DNA from: Ancylostoma caninum | Lineage: Eukaryota; Nematoda; Chromadorea; Rhabditida; Ancylostomatidae | Assembly: GCA_037903475.1 (NCBI GenBank) | Contig: JBAJFG010000196.1 | Coordinates: forward strand, 558,001-622,000 | Direction: 5' to 3' | DNA length: 64,000 nt | Shown here: piece by piece, positions 48,201 to 58,550 of the stretch | How the letters are laid out: every line of letters begins with the position of its first letter | Numbering within the stretch: position 1 is the first letter of the stretch | Notes under the pieces: model-generated | What the model was told of the DNA's origin: nothing | The model's input: the letters and a program-made list of their open reading frames with translations, nothing else | Database searches by the model: none | Position numbers and translations under genes: made by a program

Positions 48201-51200
48201 CGGAGGACAGAAGGTTGGTGGACATGCGGTGAGAATTCTGGGATGGGGAGTTGACAACAAAACCCCGTACTGGCTCGTCGCCAACTCATGGAACACCGAC
48301 TGGGGAGAGAACGGTAGTGTTAAGAATACAGCTGTCCAAACCAGCTTCAAATAAAAGCTATTGTTCTAGGGTATTTCCGCATTGTTCGCGGGCTAAACGA
48401 ATGTGGCATCGAACACGCTATCGTCGCTGGTCTGCCGAAGTAGAAGAACTTATGCACATGCTCACGCAACGTGTATGCCACTTTATATGATTTGATCCAA
48501 CGAATTGTATCATATGTACATTTAATAATAAAGCATTCGTTCAGAAAGCGTTTGTTCAGAACTCCCTCCATCAAACATACTGGTTCTCAAAATGATAAAA
48601 GTTGACCAAAAAAGCCCCCTCCCACGAGAATGGGTCGCCAAATTTTTGAAATTAGTTGACAATACAAATAAAAATCTTGCCTTATAACAATTTGTTTCTA
48701 ATTGTTTATTTTCCCTGTCATTTTTGATGAAAAATTTTTATTAATTATCTATTATTCCAATTAATATTTTTAATGATTTGATTTTCCGTCTGGTCCCCAA
48801 AAGGGCGGAGACCCCACTTTTTCCCCATGCCCCCCCCCCTACCGATAGGAATATCCATATCCACTATCCCGCATCCATTTCCGAAGAACCGAGAATTTCA
48901 TCGCGCAGAATGTGCGATGAGACTCCGATAACTTTTTCCAGTGTCCCTACTAATAAAGTAACAACGAAAACTCTTTTGTGAAAGGAGGGAGGCCAACGTT
49001 CTCTCGACTCTTCCAAGAAATGAGAGTCATCCAGCAATCGACAGATATAGACACGTACCCAAAAAATGTCTTGAGGAATTGATATAGATATTGTAGAAGC
49101 TATTTTTTTTGGTTATTTTCTATTACCACTTTTAAAATAACCAATAAGATTTCGTTATTATGAAGATTACATCTACTTCACTCGCTCTATCATTACTATT
49201 CCTTCCTTTTTGTTTCTTTCATTCTCCCTGTCAAAGCAACTTTTTAGTGTTTCCTGCAAATTTCTGAGTTTTGGAGATTTTGTATTAAAATTGTGGAAAC
49301 ACTCGCAGATTATGGAAATACATAATCCATTGAGCTGAAAGGAATATTACTTGTTTTTAGGTCCATGTCGGACTACAGCAGCCCGAATGTCATGTCTCAC
49401 CAATTCTTTCATCAGTATATAGCAAATAAATAAGTGAAATTCAAGCGAAATCCGGAAATTCAAGACTTATGCGCTCCGTCGCCAACGTTGTTCAGTCGCC
49501 ATCGTCGGTACTTTTCGACGACTGGCGATCGCCAAACTCTGGCGACTGGCGATCGCCAATCTTTAGCGATGGGCGATCGCCAAACTTTGGCGACGGCGAT
49601 GCTGGGTGCTATACTCCTCGAGGAGTATAGCGGCAGCCTTATAAACAAAAACATTCACTCATTCCACTCATTTATGTCTAGGAAGTACTGATGCCTACTA
49701 TGGTGCAGATTTTGTAGAATTGTTGGCACAACTGCCAAGTATATGAAACTATCAAGGTTTTGGACAAGGAAATTTCTAAGAAAAAGAAAAAATTGAGTGC
49801 TGGCTTTACGCTTTGCAGACCTGGTAATGTGACGCTATAATGAAGCAATTTTTCAGGAAAGCATTCAAGGTCTTCACATTTCCTCTTTTCTTCTGACTCC
49901 TAAGCTTTACTTCTCAGGATGGATGGTGGTAGGGACTATGTATAGGTACAATATAAGATATTCATCTATCTAGTCAGTATCAATCTATAGCGGTTTGAGG
50001 TGGAGGAATTGCCATCATGAAGTAGAATGGAAAATTTTTGGTCACTTGCAATATCCTATCAATTTCTCTTCTCTTCATGTTCGACTATTTAATATAGAAT
50101 GAGTTCCATAATAACTTCATTATCAAACCATGGATGTTCGCTTTTCTCCTACTCCTCAATTCCACCTCCCCCCCCTGGTCTATTAATCTTGAGTCGCCAG
50201 CCCTTGAAAGAAAAAAGTAGAAGATAGGAAAGAAAGAAGACACGTAGTATTCTTGAATAAGGCAAAATCCGCAAGAGTCGACATTTCTTGAAACGAGCTC
50301 ACCTGGCTCCCATCAACGCGAGCAGCTCACCGGGTCGAGCCAGCCCTGTGACACCATGTAGCAGTTGCCGGCCTTCTTTCGTAACCGATACACTGCAATT
50401 ACTTCTTTCACTGGTAGAAAGGGTTTGGACCCTTCCACTTTGGAGGAGACCGTGGTTGGCTTAGAAGATGGAAAGTTCACTCCGTGTGCAGACAGTATTA
50501 CCGTAATTACATAGCTTAACAGGTGCAAACCACCCTCTCTGAACTCGAAATTGGCACTGATGGCTGGTTCGACGTTCGTTAGACCCTGATCTTATTAGTC
50601 GATAGGATTGCGCGAGCCACAATTCATTTCACGCCACGAAGCTACGGTAAAACTATCTACTGATCGTGCTGAACTTTTCATTTTTTGGTTGCCTTTCATA
50701 TAGTATTTCATAGAAAAATGCGAGAGAAAATTTGAAACACTAATATTGAATTGATGGCGTGTTTGAATAAATTCGGCTTTTCCTTAAAGCTTCCGGAACT
50801 CCCTTCATAACCAGCGCGTTCTCCCTATTTTTACCTTCATTTCACAGTGTTGCACTCTGTTCAGGCTTAGTTTTTCAGTGAACAAATGGTTGAATAAATA
50901 AATAGAAGAACGCAGCTGAAAGGTAGCACTCACCGAAGTCTGTTCCAGGAGAGAGTGACCGGCTCCACAGCATCAAGGACATGGGTCGCTGCTGTCGTAG
51001 CGGAGCCGTAGACAGTGGACTGAGTTGCTGAGAGTAAACTCGTCGTCTCATCCTTCTCATCCATAGGAGGCTAGCGAGCACGGCTCCCGAGATCCCGGAG
51101 ACTCGTGGGTGGCACAGGGTAAGTACAACAACAGTGGGAGCAGAGAGACGTGAATGGCAGTCTGGTCAGTGGTACGCACAACCGCGAGAGTTCAAAAATA

Positions 51201-54200
51201 GACCGAGAATGGCCGTGAACTCGGTAGTAGGCAGATTCCCATCACGTCTCACTATCTAATCTTATCTACTCAACATCTGCTATGCAAACATGTGCCTCGT
51301 AGGGATGCTACAGGGAAAAGAGAAAACACCTCAGGTCGGCGCTACCATTTAAAAGCAACACATGGAGGGCTACAATCGATAAAAAGCTAAGGTACAAATG
51401 AGATCGAGGTGCGGTAGAACACTTCACAGAGGAAGCAGAAGGCAGAAACCCGAAGGGATGAATGGTTGGAAACCCACCGCGAGGCATACACGTCGAAGCA
51501 GACGATGTGCAGCGTCAACAGCGAGAAGAAATCGGCGAACAGCGCGCAGCAGACTGATAACCCCATACAGGAAGAGCCGCACAGGACATGCCAGATGATA
51601 CGATAACGCGAGAAGAGCATGAAGGCTGAAAGCGAAAACAGATCAATCGGTGGCAGTTCGAGCGACCGCAAGGAGCAGTGGCAAATCGGAAGGTTGACCA
51701 AATTGGAAGCCAAATGACATTGCGACTTCTTTCTATCCTACCAAAAAAGGAGACAGTAGTTTTCTTGTCCGAGATAAAGGTCAGTGCAGATTTTTTGTTG
51801 AGTCACAAAAACACTGTGACCAAAGGCAATAAAATGTTTCGGACGCCTCTGTCCATGCATTAAATGCCCTAAAGAGTGAGCAAGAGGGACGTAAATATGT
51901 GATATGAAAGGTCCTCCTCGTTAAAATGACGAGCTCCCGGGAAGACCTAATTTTCAAACCTATTTAAGGGCAATTTATAATTGATGCGTGCGACTGACGC
52001 GCGTGCGTCTATATGATGAAGAATAGGGGCCAGTCGCATCGCAGTCGCAGCTCAGACGCACGCGTTTACGGCCCAGCGGCGGCCGCGCATTCTTTTCATT
52101 GAGGATGTACATGCCGTGTTGACCGGTCTTCATGGAAAATTCCTTGCAAATGGATGCGTGCGACTGACGCGCGACTGACGCACGCAGCTAGTATAAATTG
52201 CTCTTTATCCGTATATGGAACAGGGAACAAAATGGGCAAATAAGCCACACTTCTTTAAACATTCTTTATAATCTTTTCAAAATAAAATTTTTGTATAATA
52301 CTGATAATTTCATTGCTACTACTCCAGCTTTCTTCCCACAATCCTCAAAATATGACCCAAAAGCCTCTGGCCGATTTCCTTGTGCTGCCAAAACTTCGAA
52401 TAATAAGCGATGATGGTCATATCAAGAGAATAAATAACGAGAGGTACAGCCCATAAAAAAAACAACAGTGTATGCATCTCAAAATTCGCGTCCTGTTGGT
52501 GAAGCTAAGCCGGAGACTTTCCATGGCGGACTTATCCCTGGACAACTCCGCCATGGAGATCCGATAGAAAAAAGGTTTTCCTCTACGTTCCTCAGTTCTC
52601 CAGTTATATGTAGTTTAACTGCTATCGTGGGAACTTCCATAAACACTGCTGGTTTTTTTACTTATCTCATAGGACATCTACTACTCCACCTGAGCATCTC
52701 TCCAGCAGATACTCTCGTAGAAATCCTTAGCCGAGGGTGATGACGATGTGCTGTTTCGCCAGGGGCGCTGTTCAGATCTACACAAAATATTTGTGTTGAC
52801 ATCTCGCCCGCTCGTTCACTCCCCTAATTTGCTGCCCAATGTTTTGAATAAGTTTTAAAATTTATTCAAAGTATTTTCGTTCAAAGTTTTGGCAGCACTT
52901 AGAAGCCGGTCAGAGACTTTTTGGTCATACTAGATTTTTCTAATCGAAGCTTTTTCTCGAGAGATTATTCGACAATCTGATCACCAACATCATAGTTAAA
53001 TGGTATTGCAACGCATTTTTTCTAATGTTGCGCTAGATATTGGGTAAATACAGTATATGACAGAATCTTCTCAAGCCACGCATAGAAGAGCTACGTATTT
53101 CATATGCTGGTCATGACTATCAACGTCATTTTGCATGTTATTTTCTTCTTTTTTTAAAGTAGACATTGGTATTTTCTTCGAACACTTCACAGCATTCCGT
53201 GTGTAACCCTACAAGGGCGGAAATATTGTACAAAAAGCGAGTGATGGTCGTGATCAGCTTAAATATTAATCCGTCTAAGCAAAGAGAAGATTTTATGAGA
53301 GACTTCATCTACTGTATGCCTACTGCAACCTTACAGTGGTGGAGTTAGTATATAGAAAGAGTATAAGGATTGTGGTCAGTATGCCAAAGGTCACGCTCTT
53401 AAAGGCAATGTCCAGGCAAAAATTTCGATACTTCAAATCTGGCATCTTCTTACTCTTCTCGACGAGCTGATTGCAACTGTATAGGTTTTAGCCACAGAGA
53501 CCTTGAAATTCACGGTTTTTAGAAGGTTGGAAGTTACGATGTGGACGAGTTGTCTGATGAAAACTGAAAAGGAGGTTATAAGGCTTCCATTTTTATGAAA
53601 AACCAGCCAATTTTTGCTAGCCAACGAATGCAATATATAATATGTCTCAAAAATACTCTGTTCTTTCTTTTTTCGTTAGTATCTTTTCCACTAACCACTT
53701 TTTTTTGAAAAATCGGGTCGAAATTCCTGACCATTATCGATTGAGATACGTGTAAAATTCAAGAATACGTGTTCAACAAGGTGACCCATGTTGGGAAGAG
53801 TGCCATCCCCAGCATAACGGAATGAAGAGGGACCAGACTGTCAGACAGTGGAACATGTCTTGACCAACTAAGACAAGATTTGATCTGTTTTCACGAAATC
53901 ATTGAAGGGGCGGGCTGGGCACTGGATCCGCTTTGGGCACTAATATTGAAGATTCTGCCTGGACACTGCCTTTAAGAGAAAGTGCTAGAGAAATAATTTG
54001 CTGAGACAGAAAGCGCAACAGTGCCTATTATTTGGCTGATGCACAACGAGCCTGTCTTTTCTAGCCACAGCACCCCTGATCCACGACACCTTTTTAGAAC
54101 GACGGAAATTCGACAAAAAAATTTCTATGTTCTTCGGCACGGAAATCACTACAAACACTCACTTTTCCATAGGTGTATGTGATACTGGAAGAAACTGGCG

Positions 54201-54483
54201 AGCGCGGTGTTGACAGGCTCATTTAGCTTGAGACCAGCTGGGTTGTTTGTGAGCCAAGTAATGACCTGTAATTCACAAAAATAGACGGAACGCTCTCATG
54301 CTCATCGAGAAATTCGCAGAGGCATGCTCGACTCAAAACGAAGCACGCGCCCCATCCAGTCGGGCGACCAGTTCGTCCACGCTCCTCCAGAAGACATCGT
54401 AGGCCTCATCGCAGTCAACACACAGGAACAGGGCAAATCCAACGGCAAAATCCACAGCAAACACTATCCACCATGACGTTGAT
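39259..54483 (-). CDS. pigq: PIG-Q / GPI1 subunit of GPI-GlcNAc transferase, 3' six exons (5' part not found)
   Basis: ER membrane subunit of the enzyme that adds GlcNAc to phosphatidylinositol, the first step of GPI-anchor synthesis. Exons: 54483-54369, 54265-54163, 51625-51478, 41851-41761, 39518-39417, 39363-39259. Phases agree and give about 220 C-terminal residues. Family motifs: [66 protein letters not shown] and [20 protein letters not shown]. The protein ends early with [10 protein letters not shown], so it lacks the longer mammalian tail. AATAAA overlaps the stop. The 54369 donor is the least certain boundary. N-terminal exons were not recognised up to 64000. The 9.6-kb intron 41852-51477 contains a whole ABCG gene on the same strand. 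Confidence 0.87.
40706..41258. mobile_element. Tc1/mariner-type TIR element, CAGGGTGGCGAAAA ends
   Basis: The left end CAGGGTGGCGAAAAAATACG and right end CGTAATTTTTCGCCACCCTG are inverted copies flanked by TA. The next bases, TGCGC and GCGCA, extend the arms. The 553-bp interior retains minus-strand words of a mariner-like transposase but no intact frame. It lies in a PIG-Q intron (39519-41760). Confidence 0.85.
42058..42063 (-). terminator. Poly(A) signal of the nested ABCG gene
   Basis: TTTATT on the plus strand is AATAAA on the minus strand, about 160 bp past the ABCG stop codon and about 210 bp before the next PIG-Q exon. The nested gene therefore has its own 3' end signal. Confidence 0.55.
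42221..51064 (-). CDS. ABCG (White-type) half-transporter, 16 exons, complete, nested in PIG-Q intron
   Basis: ATP-driven half-transporter with the ABC domain before the membrane domain; it works as a dimer. Exons: 51064-50934, 50392-50303, 47463-47370, 47313-47221, 47166-47037, 45758-45614, 45561-45491, 45435-45249, 45194-45084, 45024-44928, 43235-43075, 43022-42914, 42861-42772, 42717-42599, 42541-42466, 42361-42221. Phases join to 614 residues. Walker A is GASGAGKTT (Lys78), signature SGGEARRL (179-186), Walker [13 protein letters not shown] (Asp202, Glu203) and the H-loop CTIHQP (His235). The membrane half shows [71 protein letters not shown] and a C-terminal TM ending RVYKSR. An in-frame TAG just upstream supports the start ATG. 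Substrate and orthologue (wht family) are not determinable from sequence alone. Confidence 0.95.
43486..44435 (-). mobile_element. Mariner-type element relic in an ABCG intron
   Basis: GCGCCATAAGTTCTTG near 43493 returns inverted as CAAGAACTTATGGCGC at 44415-44430. The minus frame 43867-43640 has [13 protein letters not shown], matching the end of the catalytic domain of mariner transposases (DLNPxD). Frameshifts destroy the rest. A 43-bp tandem duplication sits inside (43914-43999). Confidence 0.7.
43914..43999. repeat. Tandem duplication, 43-bp unit, two copies
   Basis: CTATGCAATATTAATTTGAT continuing GCCACAAGTCTCTTCTCATCTA occurs twice in a row with one difference at the end. Confidence 0.9.
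45940..46810. mobile_element. CAGTGGCGG-ended element in an ABCG intron
   Basis: It starts CAGTGGCGGACACATAGTTT and ends with the approximate inverse ATATGTAGCCGCCACTG. The ends match over about 20 bp with mismatches. No clear 8-bp target duplication is visible, so a hAT-like assignment is tentative. The short frames inside are not recognisable. Confidence 0.5.
48196..48443 (+). pseudogene. Cathepsin B-like cysteine protease, last two exons only
   Basis: Exon 48196-48313 encodes [39 protein letters not shown] (split by me), followed by a GTAGTG donor. Exon 48370-48443 after TTCTAG encodes [17 protein letters not shown] and ends VAGLPK-stop. The catalytic His (GGHAV) and Asn (NSWN) regions of papain-fold C1 proteases are intact. 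No exon with the catalytic Cys (CGSCWA) or the propeptide was found upstream. AATAAA lies at 48527-48532. The frame has no stops or shifts, so capture looks recent. It is antisense to the ABCG gene and enclosed by inverted repeats. Confidence 0.88.
48613..48837. repeat. Decayed copy of the 26893-27171 MITE
   Basis: It shares ACGAGAATGGGTCGCCAAAT, ACAATACAAATAAAAATCTT and CCGTCTGG-CCCCAAAA-GGCGGAGACCCCAC words in the same order as the intact copy. The terminal CAGTGGCGG motifs are lost. Confidence 0.75.
50393..50933. other. Intron 1 of the ABCG gene
   Basis: No element or exon is recognised. The phase is kept across it (CG joining T). Confidence 0.6.
51626..54162. other. PIG-Q intron upstream of the 51.5-kb exon
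   Basis: It contains a repeat of GATGCGTGCGACTGACGCGC at 51983 and 52153, and the stretch 51970-52191 ends CACGCAGCTAG before a T, as a Helitron would. No exon was recognised in the rest. Confidence 0.5.
51970..52191 (+). mobile_element. Possible miniature Helitron-like repeat
   Basis: Direct copies of GATGCGTGCGACTGACGCGC lie at both ends, with self-complementary GCGTGCGTCT and AGACGCACGC between them. The right end is ACGCACGCAGCTAG followed by T, with a GCGTGCG/CGCACGC hairpin just before it. There is no coding capacity. The 5' limit is uncertain. Confidence 0.35.
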
Positions 54484-55574
54484 CTATAAAGCTCTTCACT
54501 TGTCTGTTTTATCTAGCTTGAAAGGACTGCTAAATAGAAAACAGTTTCGTGACGTTTGCAAGCCTTAAGTTCCAACTTTTGGAATAAGATAGTAAAATGA
54601 AGGTTTGAAATGCTTTGAATTTATTATTTGCCCCTAGATATCTATATTCCTCAAAGTTGAGGCTAGTAATAGGAAAGATTCCTGTACTCTCATTGGAAAC
54701 AGATAACAAACATCCCCATACAACGAAATAACTGGATGTCTTCCGTGCCTTCTTTCTATCGGCCGCATAAAAGTCATTTCGGAAAAATATTTGGAAAAAA
54801 ATCAAGAGCTAGTACCAATAAACTTAAAAGTCAACTGATGAACTCGAGATGAATCCAGGACATCTCAATGTCCTTTAATATCAGTCCCTTCAGTCGTCAA
54901 TCAGCTTTTTTTCTCACTTAAATCTAGTGTAAGACATTGCGCCAGCTTTGAAGCCGATCTTACTTTATATAAAGCGCAGACCCCTCCCCCTCACCCCCAT
55001 CGCCAAGCGAGGGATGACAGGTCACCAGTCCTTGATCGGTTCGCCTCGCCCCACCTCTCTTGCCCGCCGCGACCCGCTCAATTGCGAAAATTGACACGCC
55101 CATGTATTATGTGTACATCATGAAAATCTTCGACTAGGACGTCCAGTTTCCAAACAAAACAGGATATTCTGGATCTTAATGGTGAAACATGGTAATTATT
55201 GATGAGGCGGGTGTGATTTCGCAATACATGCCATGAATCACCCAAATACAGAAGAGTTGAAGAGAGATTTCTATTGCACTTCTCCCGAAGTGTCAAGTAA
55301 TGAAATTAGGGCTTAGCTGTCAACGGAACAAACCATTTGCTTAATAACATGTTTACGGAACAAGAATAGCATGTTCAAGTAAATCATTTGTGTGGAAAGG
55401 TATTTGGGCTCGAAAAATTCCGAATTACAGCGTTCCCAGGAACACCGACAACGATTTGAACACATGAGGACCAGTGTTGCTAAGATCACTCATAAAATAG
55501 GTCATGTAGATGCTCATGCTAGACATGATAAAAGAGTTAACCTCTCAACCGTGTTCAAGCTACGCATCTTCGCA

Positions 55575-55637
55575 GAAAATCACAGTCATCCACGAAGCGC
55601 GGCGAAGCTGCGTCTCGTGTGGATGACAGTGATTTTC
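55575..55637. repeat. Stem-loop with arms of about 21 bp
   Basis: GAAAATCACAGTCATCCAC pairs with GTGGATGACAGTGATTTTC across a GC-rich loop of about 20 nt; one mismatch and a 2-nt bulge break the stem. It is either a tiny foldback element or a small-RNA precursor. No known nematode microRNA was recognised in the arms. Confidence 0.55.
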
Positions 55638-56038
55638 TTCCAGTTTACCTAGCCCAGAGGTAACGCGGCACACGGGTCCGGGACAGATTGGCTCTGTTGT
55701 AAATAAGAGAGAAGAATATGGAGAAATTAAACGTATGTTGGATTTGAAGTACAGATGATTATAAGCGTATGATTGAAAGACAACACATAAGTGAGCTACC
55801 TAGCCTGAGGTGTCAGCAATTATGAAAGCCAGTTATCAAATGACTTATCAAGTCTGAAACCATGTTTTTCATTACTATACACGTGTCTTGCACGGGTTTG
55901 GAAGTTTCATCAGTTTTCATGAGTCTGGAAACTGCATAGTTACCTGAGCAAGAATTTCTACGAAATCACAAGGGTTGCAAACAGAACGATTTGCGCTGAA
56001 CTCACACGGTTGTTCACAACGTTCTGCAACAATCACGA

Positions 56039-56128
56039 TCAGGGGTGTGTGGAATTTTTCGTCCTCCGTTTTCCGCCCATTTTTGGCCTTCCGCTTTACG
56101 TTTTACGGGATTTCAAGTTTCACTTCCG
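56039..56128. mobile_element. Short hAT-type MITE
   Basis: The ends CAGGGGTGTGTGGAA and TTCCGCACATGCCTG are inverted with two mismatches. The flanks ATCACGAT and ATCGCGAT form an 8-bp target duplication with one difference. The interior (TTTTCCGCCCATTTTTGGCC) matches the subterminal sequence of the larger element at 61541-62703. End coordinates are good to a few bases. Confidence 0.75.
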
Positions 56129-56639
56129 CACATGCCTGATCGCGATATGTTAGTCCGAAATTTAACCTGTTTGTTAACATTTGTTCCATTCAATGATATC
56201 ATGATACTGCTATCCACAAACTGCGCCCTTCCATCTGACAGTCTAATTTCTTTACCTCGCCAGAACTCTGGTGACTGCACATCGGAGAAGTTGGACCTTC
56301 CAATTAAAAGCTGAAGTTGATAATCGGACCTCATTTACAGCAACTGGCTACCCAAAACTCTGGAAAGGAGGTGGTCACATCCGATTAGCTCTGAGGAATA
56401 GATTGATATGTACACATATGTATATAGGGTTGTAAACTGGGTATGTGCACTGCCTTTTCATCGCAACCAAGAGTTATCGAACAACTGTTCCTAAGCGGTT
56501 AACACTACCTGAAAGAGCAATTGACAACACGTTTACCGGTGAACGGATTTTTTTTACATTCTATAAGCTTCGAATTTCGGGAAAAATGGAAGACAATGAA
56601 CCGTGTCGCGACTTCGTGCGACTCTTCTTTCATTCCATC

Positions 56640-56760
56640 GTTCGTTCGCCAGGTCGCGCGCGCAATGGTCCTACGCTCCTCGCATGCGCACGTTAGGCTC
56701 CGCCCCCTGCGCCGAAACTGCATAAATAGCCGGCGCGTGTGCACTCAACTCTCATTCCTG
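56640..56760 (+). promoter_or_regulatory. TATA/Inr core-promoter-like site
   Basis: CATAAATAG (TATA-like, 56721-56729) lies about 30 bp before TCATTCC (Inr consensus, A at 56754). Upstream is a GC-rich block with a CCGCCCC box (56699-56706). No convincing open frame follows for about 800 bp, so any product would be a non-coding RNA or a spliced message not resolved here. Confidence 0.4.
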
Positions 56761-58550
56761 CGTTGTCACTCGAAGGGAGCGGTTGCGAAAGAAGTCAAAG
56801 GATGCGAGTAGATGTTGGTTCACAAGTGTCGTATACCATCTAGCACTGGAACAAGGATAGAAGAGGAGCAGCGTCAAGAGAGGTAACTCGGCGCCTGTAA
56901 GGTCTGCTCGAAGGCGTTGAGCACAGGCTCACCCTGCCGGCATGTCCGAACGGCCGAGGAGTTGTGTTTGCTATGACCCCTAGTTACTGGGCTGGTTGGA
57001 TCTTCCCCTTAGTTCTTTTGTTGTATATTTGTGTTCACATTTATGCGGGCTATGAAATTGGGCAGTTTATGTGTTCGTGTTGTGTAGCAAGAACTACAGA
57101 CGTGTGCCGCAAAGAGGCGGTTGTATAGACAGTACAGTTAACATCTTGCATATGTGCAGCGCTGGCAAGAGATGGTGGCAGCTCTCTTGCGATACCATGT
57201 ATGTCGTACTGTTGTGTCACATGAGTCAGTGTTGGAGCATCCGGAGATGCCCGGGTGCAGTTGTGTAGCAGTAGTGTTTGATATGGTTGGTAGCTTAGGG
57301 GCCTCCACTGCAGTTGTGCCTTGAGTTACGTGGCAGGTGAATACATGCATTCTGACGCAAGCCAACGTGCTATCGACCTTGGCGGGTTACATGTCCCGTC
57401 TGCATTAGGTTGCGGGTTTCCTGGTAGTTGCTCAACCGATGCATTAGTTCTGGGTCTGCTAGTCCACGCGCGAGCGACGCCGGGAAATCACGACAAACCG
57501 AGAAAATGTTACTGCGGAAAAAAATCACCATTAGCCGTTTGCTACTATCACGAGTTACTCATACTAATCATGGATGTAACCGGAATTGAGGCGCTGTACT
57601 GTCGTTTTTAGAAAAATTTTAATTTCACACAAAAAATGGGCATTCCCAATTCGCCAACCAGATATTTCCAGTGATGACCCTGAAATTCCTTCGACTTATT
57701 TTGTAGAGTACTGATGATCGCTGTCATATACGAGCATCGGTGTTTTAGAATCTTGAACTGAGGTAAGAAGAGGTAGTACAGGCTTGTATTTGCCCAGAAA
57801 GAAATGCTCTTGCTCAGGTTTCCTGGGTTGACCGACAATGTGAGGCAATCATTTAGGAACTCATCTACATGTAAGATTATCAACAGCGTTGCTTAATTAT
57901 GTGACAATTAAAAATGTTGAAATAGACGAGCTTACAGCTCACCAATGGGCAGTGCCTCTTCCTTGCGCGTTCACTTGAACAAAACATTGAACCCTGCTTT
58001 TCCTACCAATTTTTGAATATATTAATGAGATAACGTTTGGGATTTCATGCGATCGTAATAGTCACTATCAGAAGGTTCACCCGCAGAACATATATGAAGC
58101 AAAGCTTATGTGAGGGCACCCAAAAAATCGCGCGGTCATCAGTGGGTTGAGAAACAAAACCTTTGAAGGACTAGCCTTTGTTGTGGAAACTTTGTATTGA
58201 ATTTTGTCGTGGAAATGCATCATCTTCATTGAACATCCAAATATCACTGGGAACTGCTGTTTTTATGGCAATCTTTAGGTACTATACTTATGTACACCTC
58301 TTTATAGCGACGCCATGACCAGCGCCGTTCTGAGAATGGCGAATTTTTATGACAAACGAGATAAAAAAATTCGTGCTAATTCTCCTTCACAACATTCACG
58401 TTGTATCTCCCCTTTATCATTTTTAGTATTCTATTGTAGAAGGCGGTGTCTGATAGCACATACATTGTTATATTGTATATGAAGCTATAATAATCTATAT
58501 ATTGAATATTGAATATTGTATATGAAGCTACGATAATCTATAATCTTATA

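Larger units (their letters stand above)
47722..49636. mobile_element. Composite inverted-repeat element carrying a cathepsin B fragment
   Basis: The left end CTGCCGCTATACTCCTCGAG and the right end CTCGAGGAGTATAGCGGCAG are inverted copies, and both are followed inward by AGCACC and GCATCGCC. Arrays of the palindromic word TGGCGATCGCCA with CCAAA(G/C)(A/T)TTGG spacers lie at 47870-47960 and 49525-49600. The flanks 47850-48040 and 49437-49635 align as inverted repeats of about 200 bp, for example GGCGACGGAGCGCCTAGGTC against its inverse near 49470. Between them sit two cathepsin B exons and a decayed MITE. No target duplication is evident. It lies in the ABCG intron 47464-50302. Confidence 0.65.
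54484..58550. other. Region upstream of the last recognised PIG-Q exon
   Basis: The N-terminal PIG-Q exons should lie here or beyond the window but were not recognised. The region holds a stem-loop (55575-55637), a short hAT MITE (56039-56128) and a TATA/Inr promoter-like site (56722-56754). A 75-codon minus frame near 57610-57850 (with FWANTSLYYLFLPQFKIL) is open but unassigned. Confidence 0.4.

Noticed and set aside
44928..51064. Two separate ABC genes because of the long intron at 47464-50302
   Set aside because: The Walker A codon is split exactly across that intron (AG joined to T, giving GASGAGKTT), so both sides belong to one gene.
56505..56811. Open frames on both strands around 56.5-56.8 kb
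   Set aside because: They overlap the GC-rich promoter-like block and each other, with no family motif. Composition explains their length.
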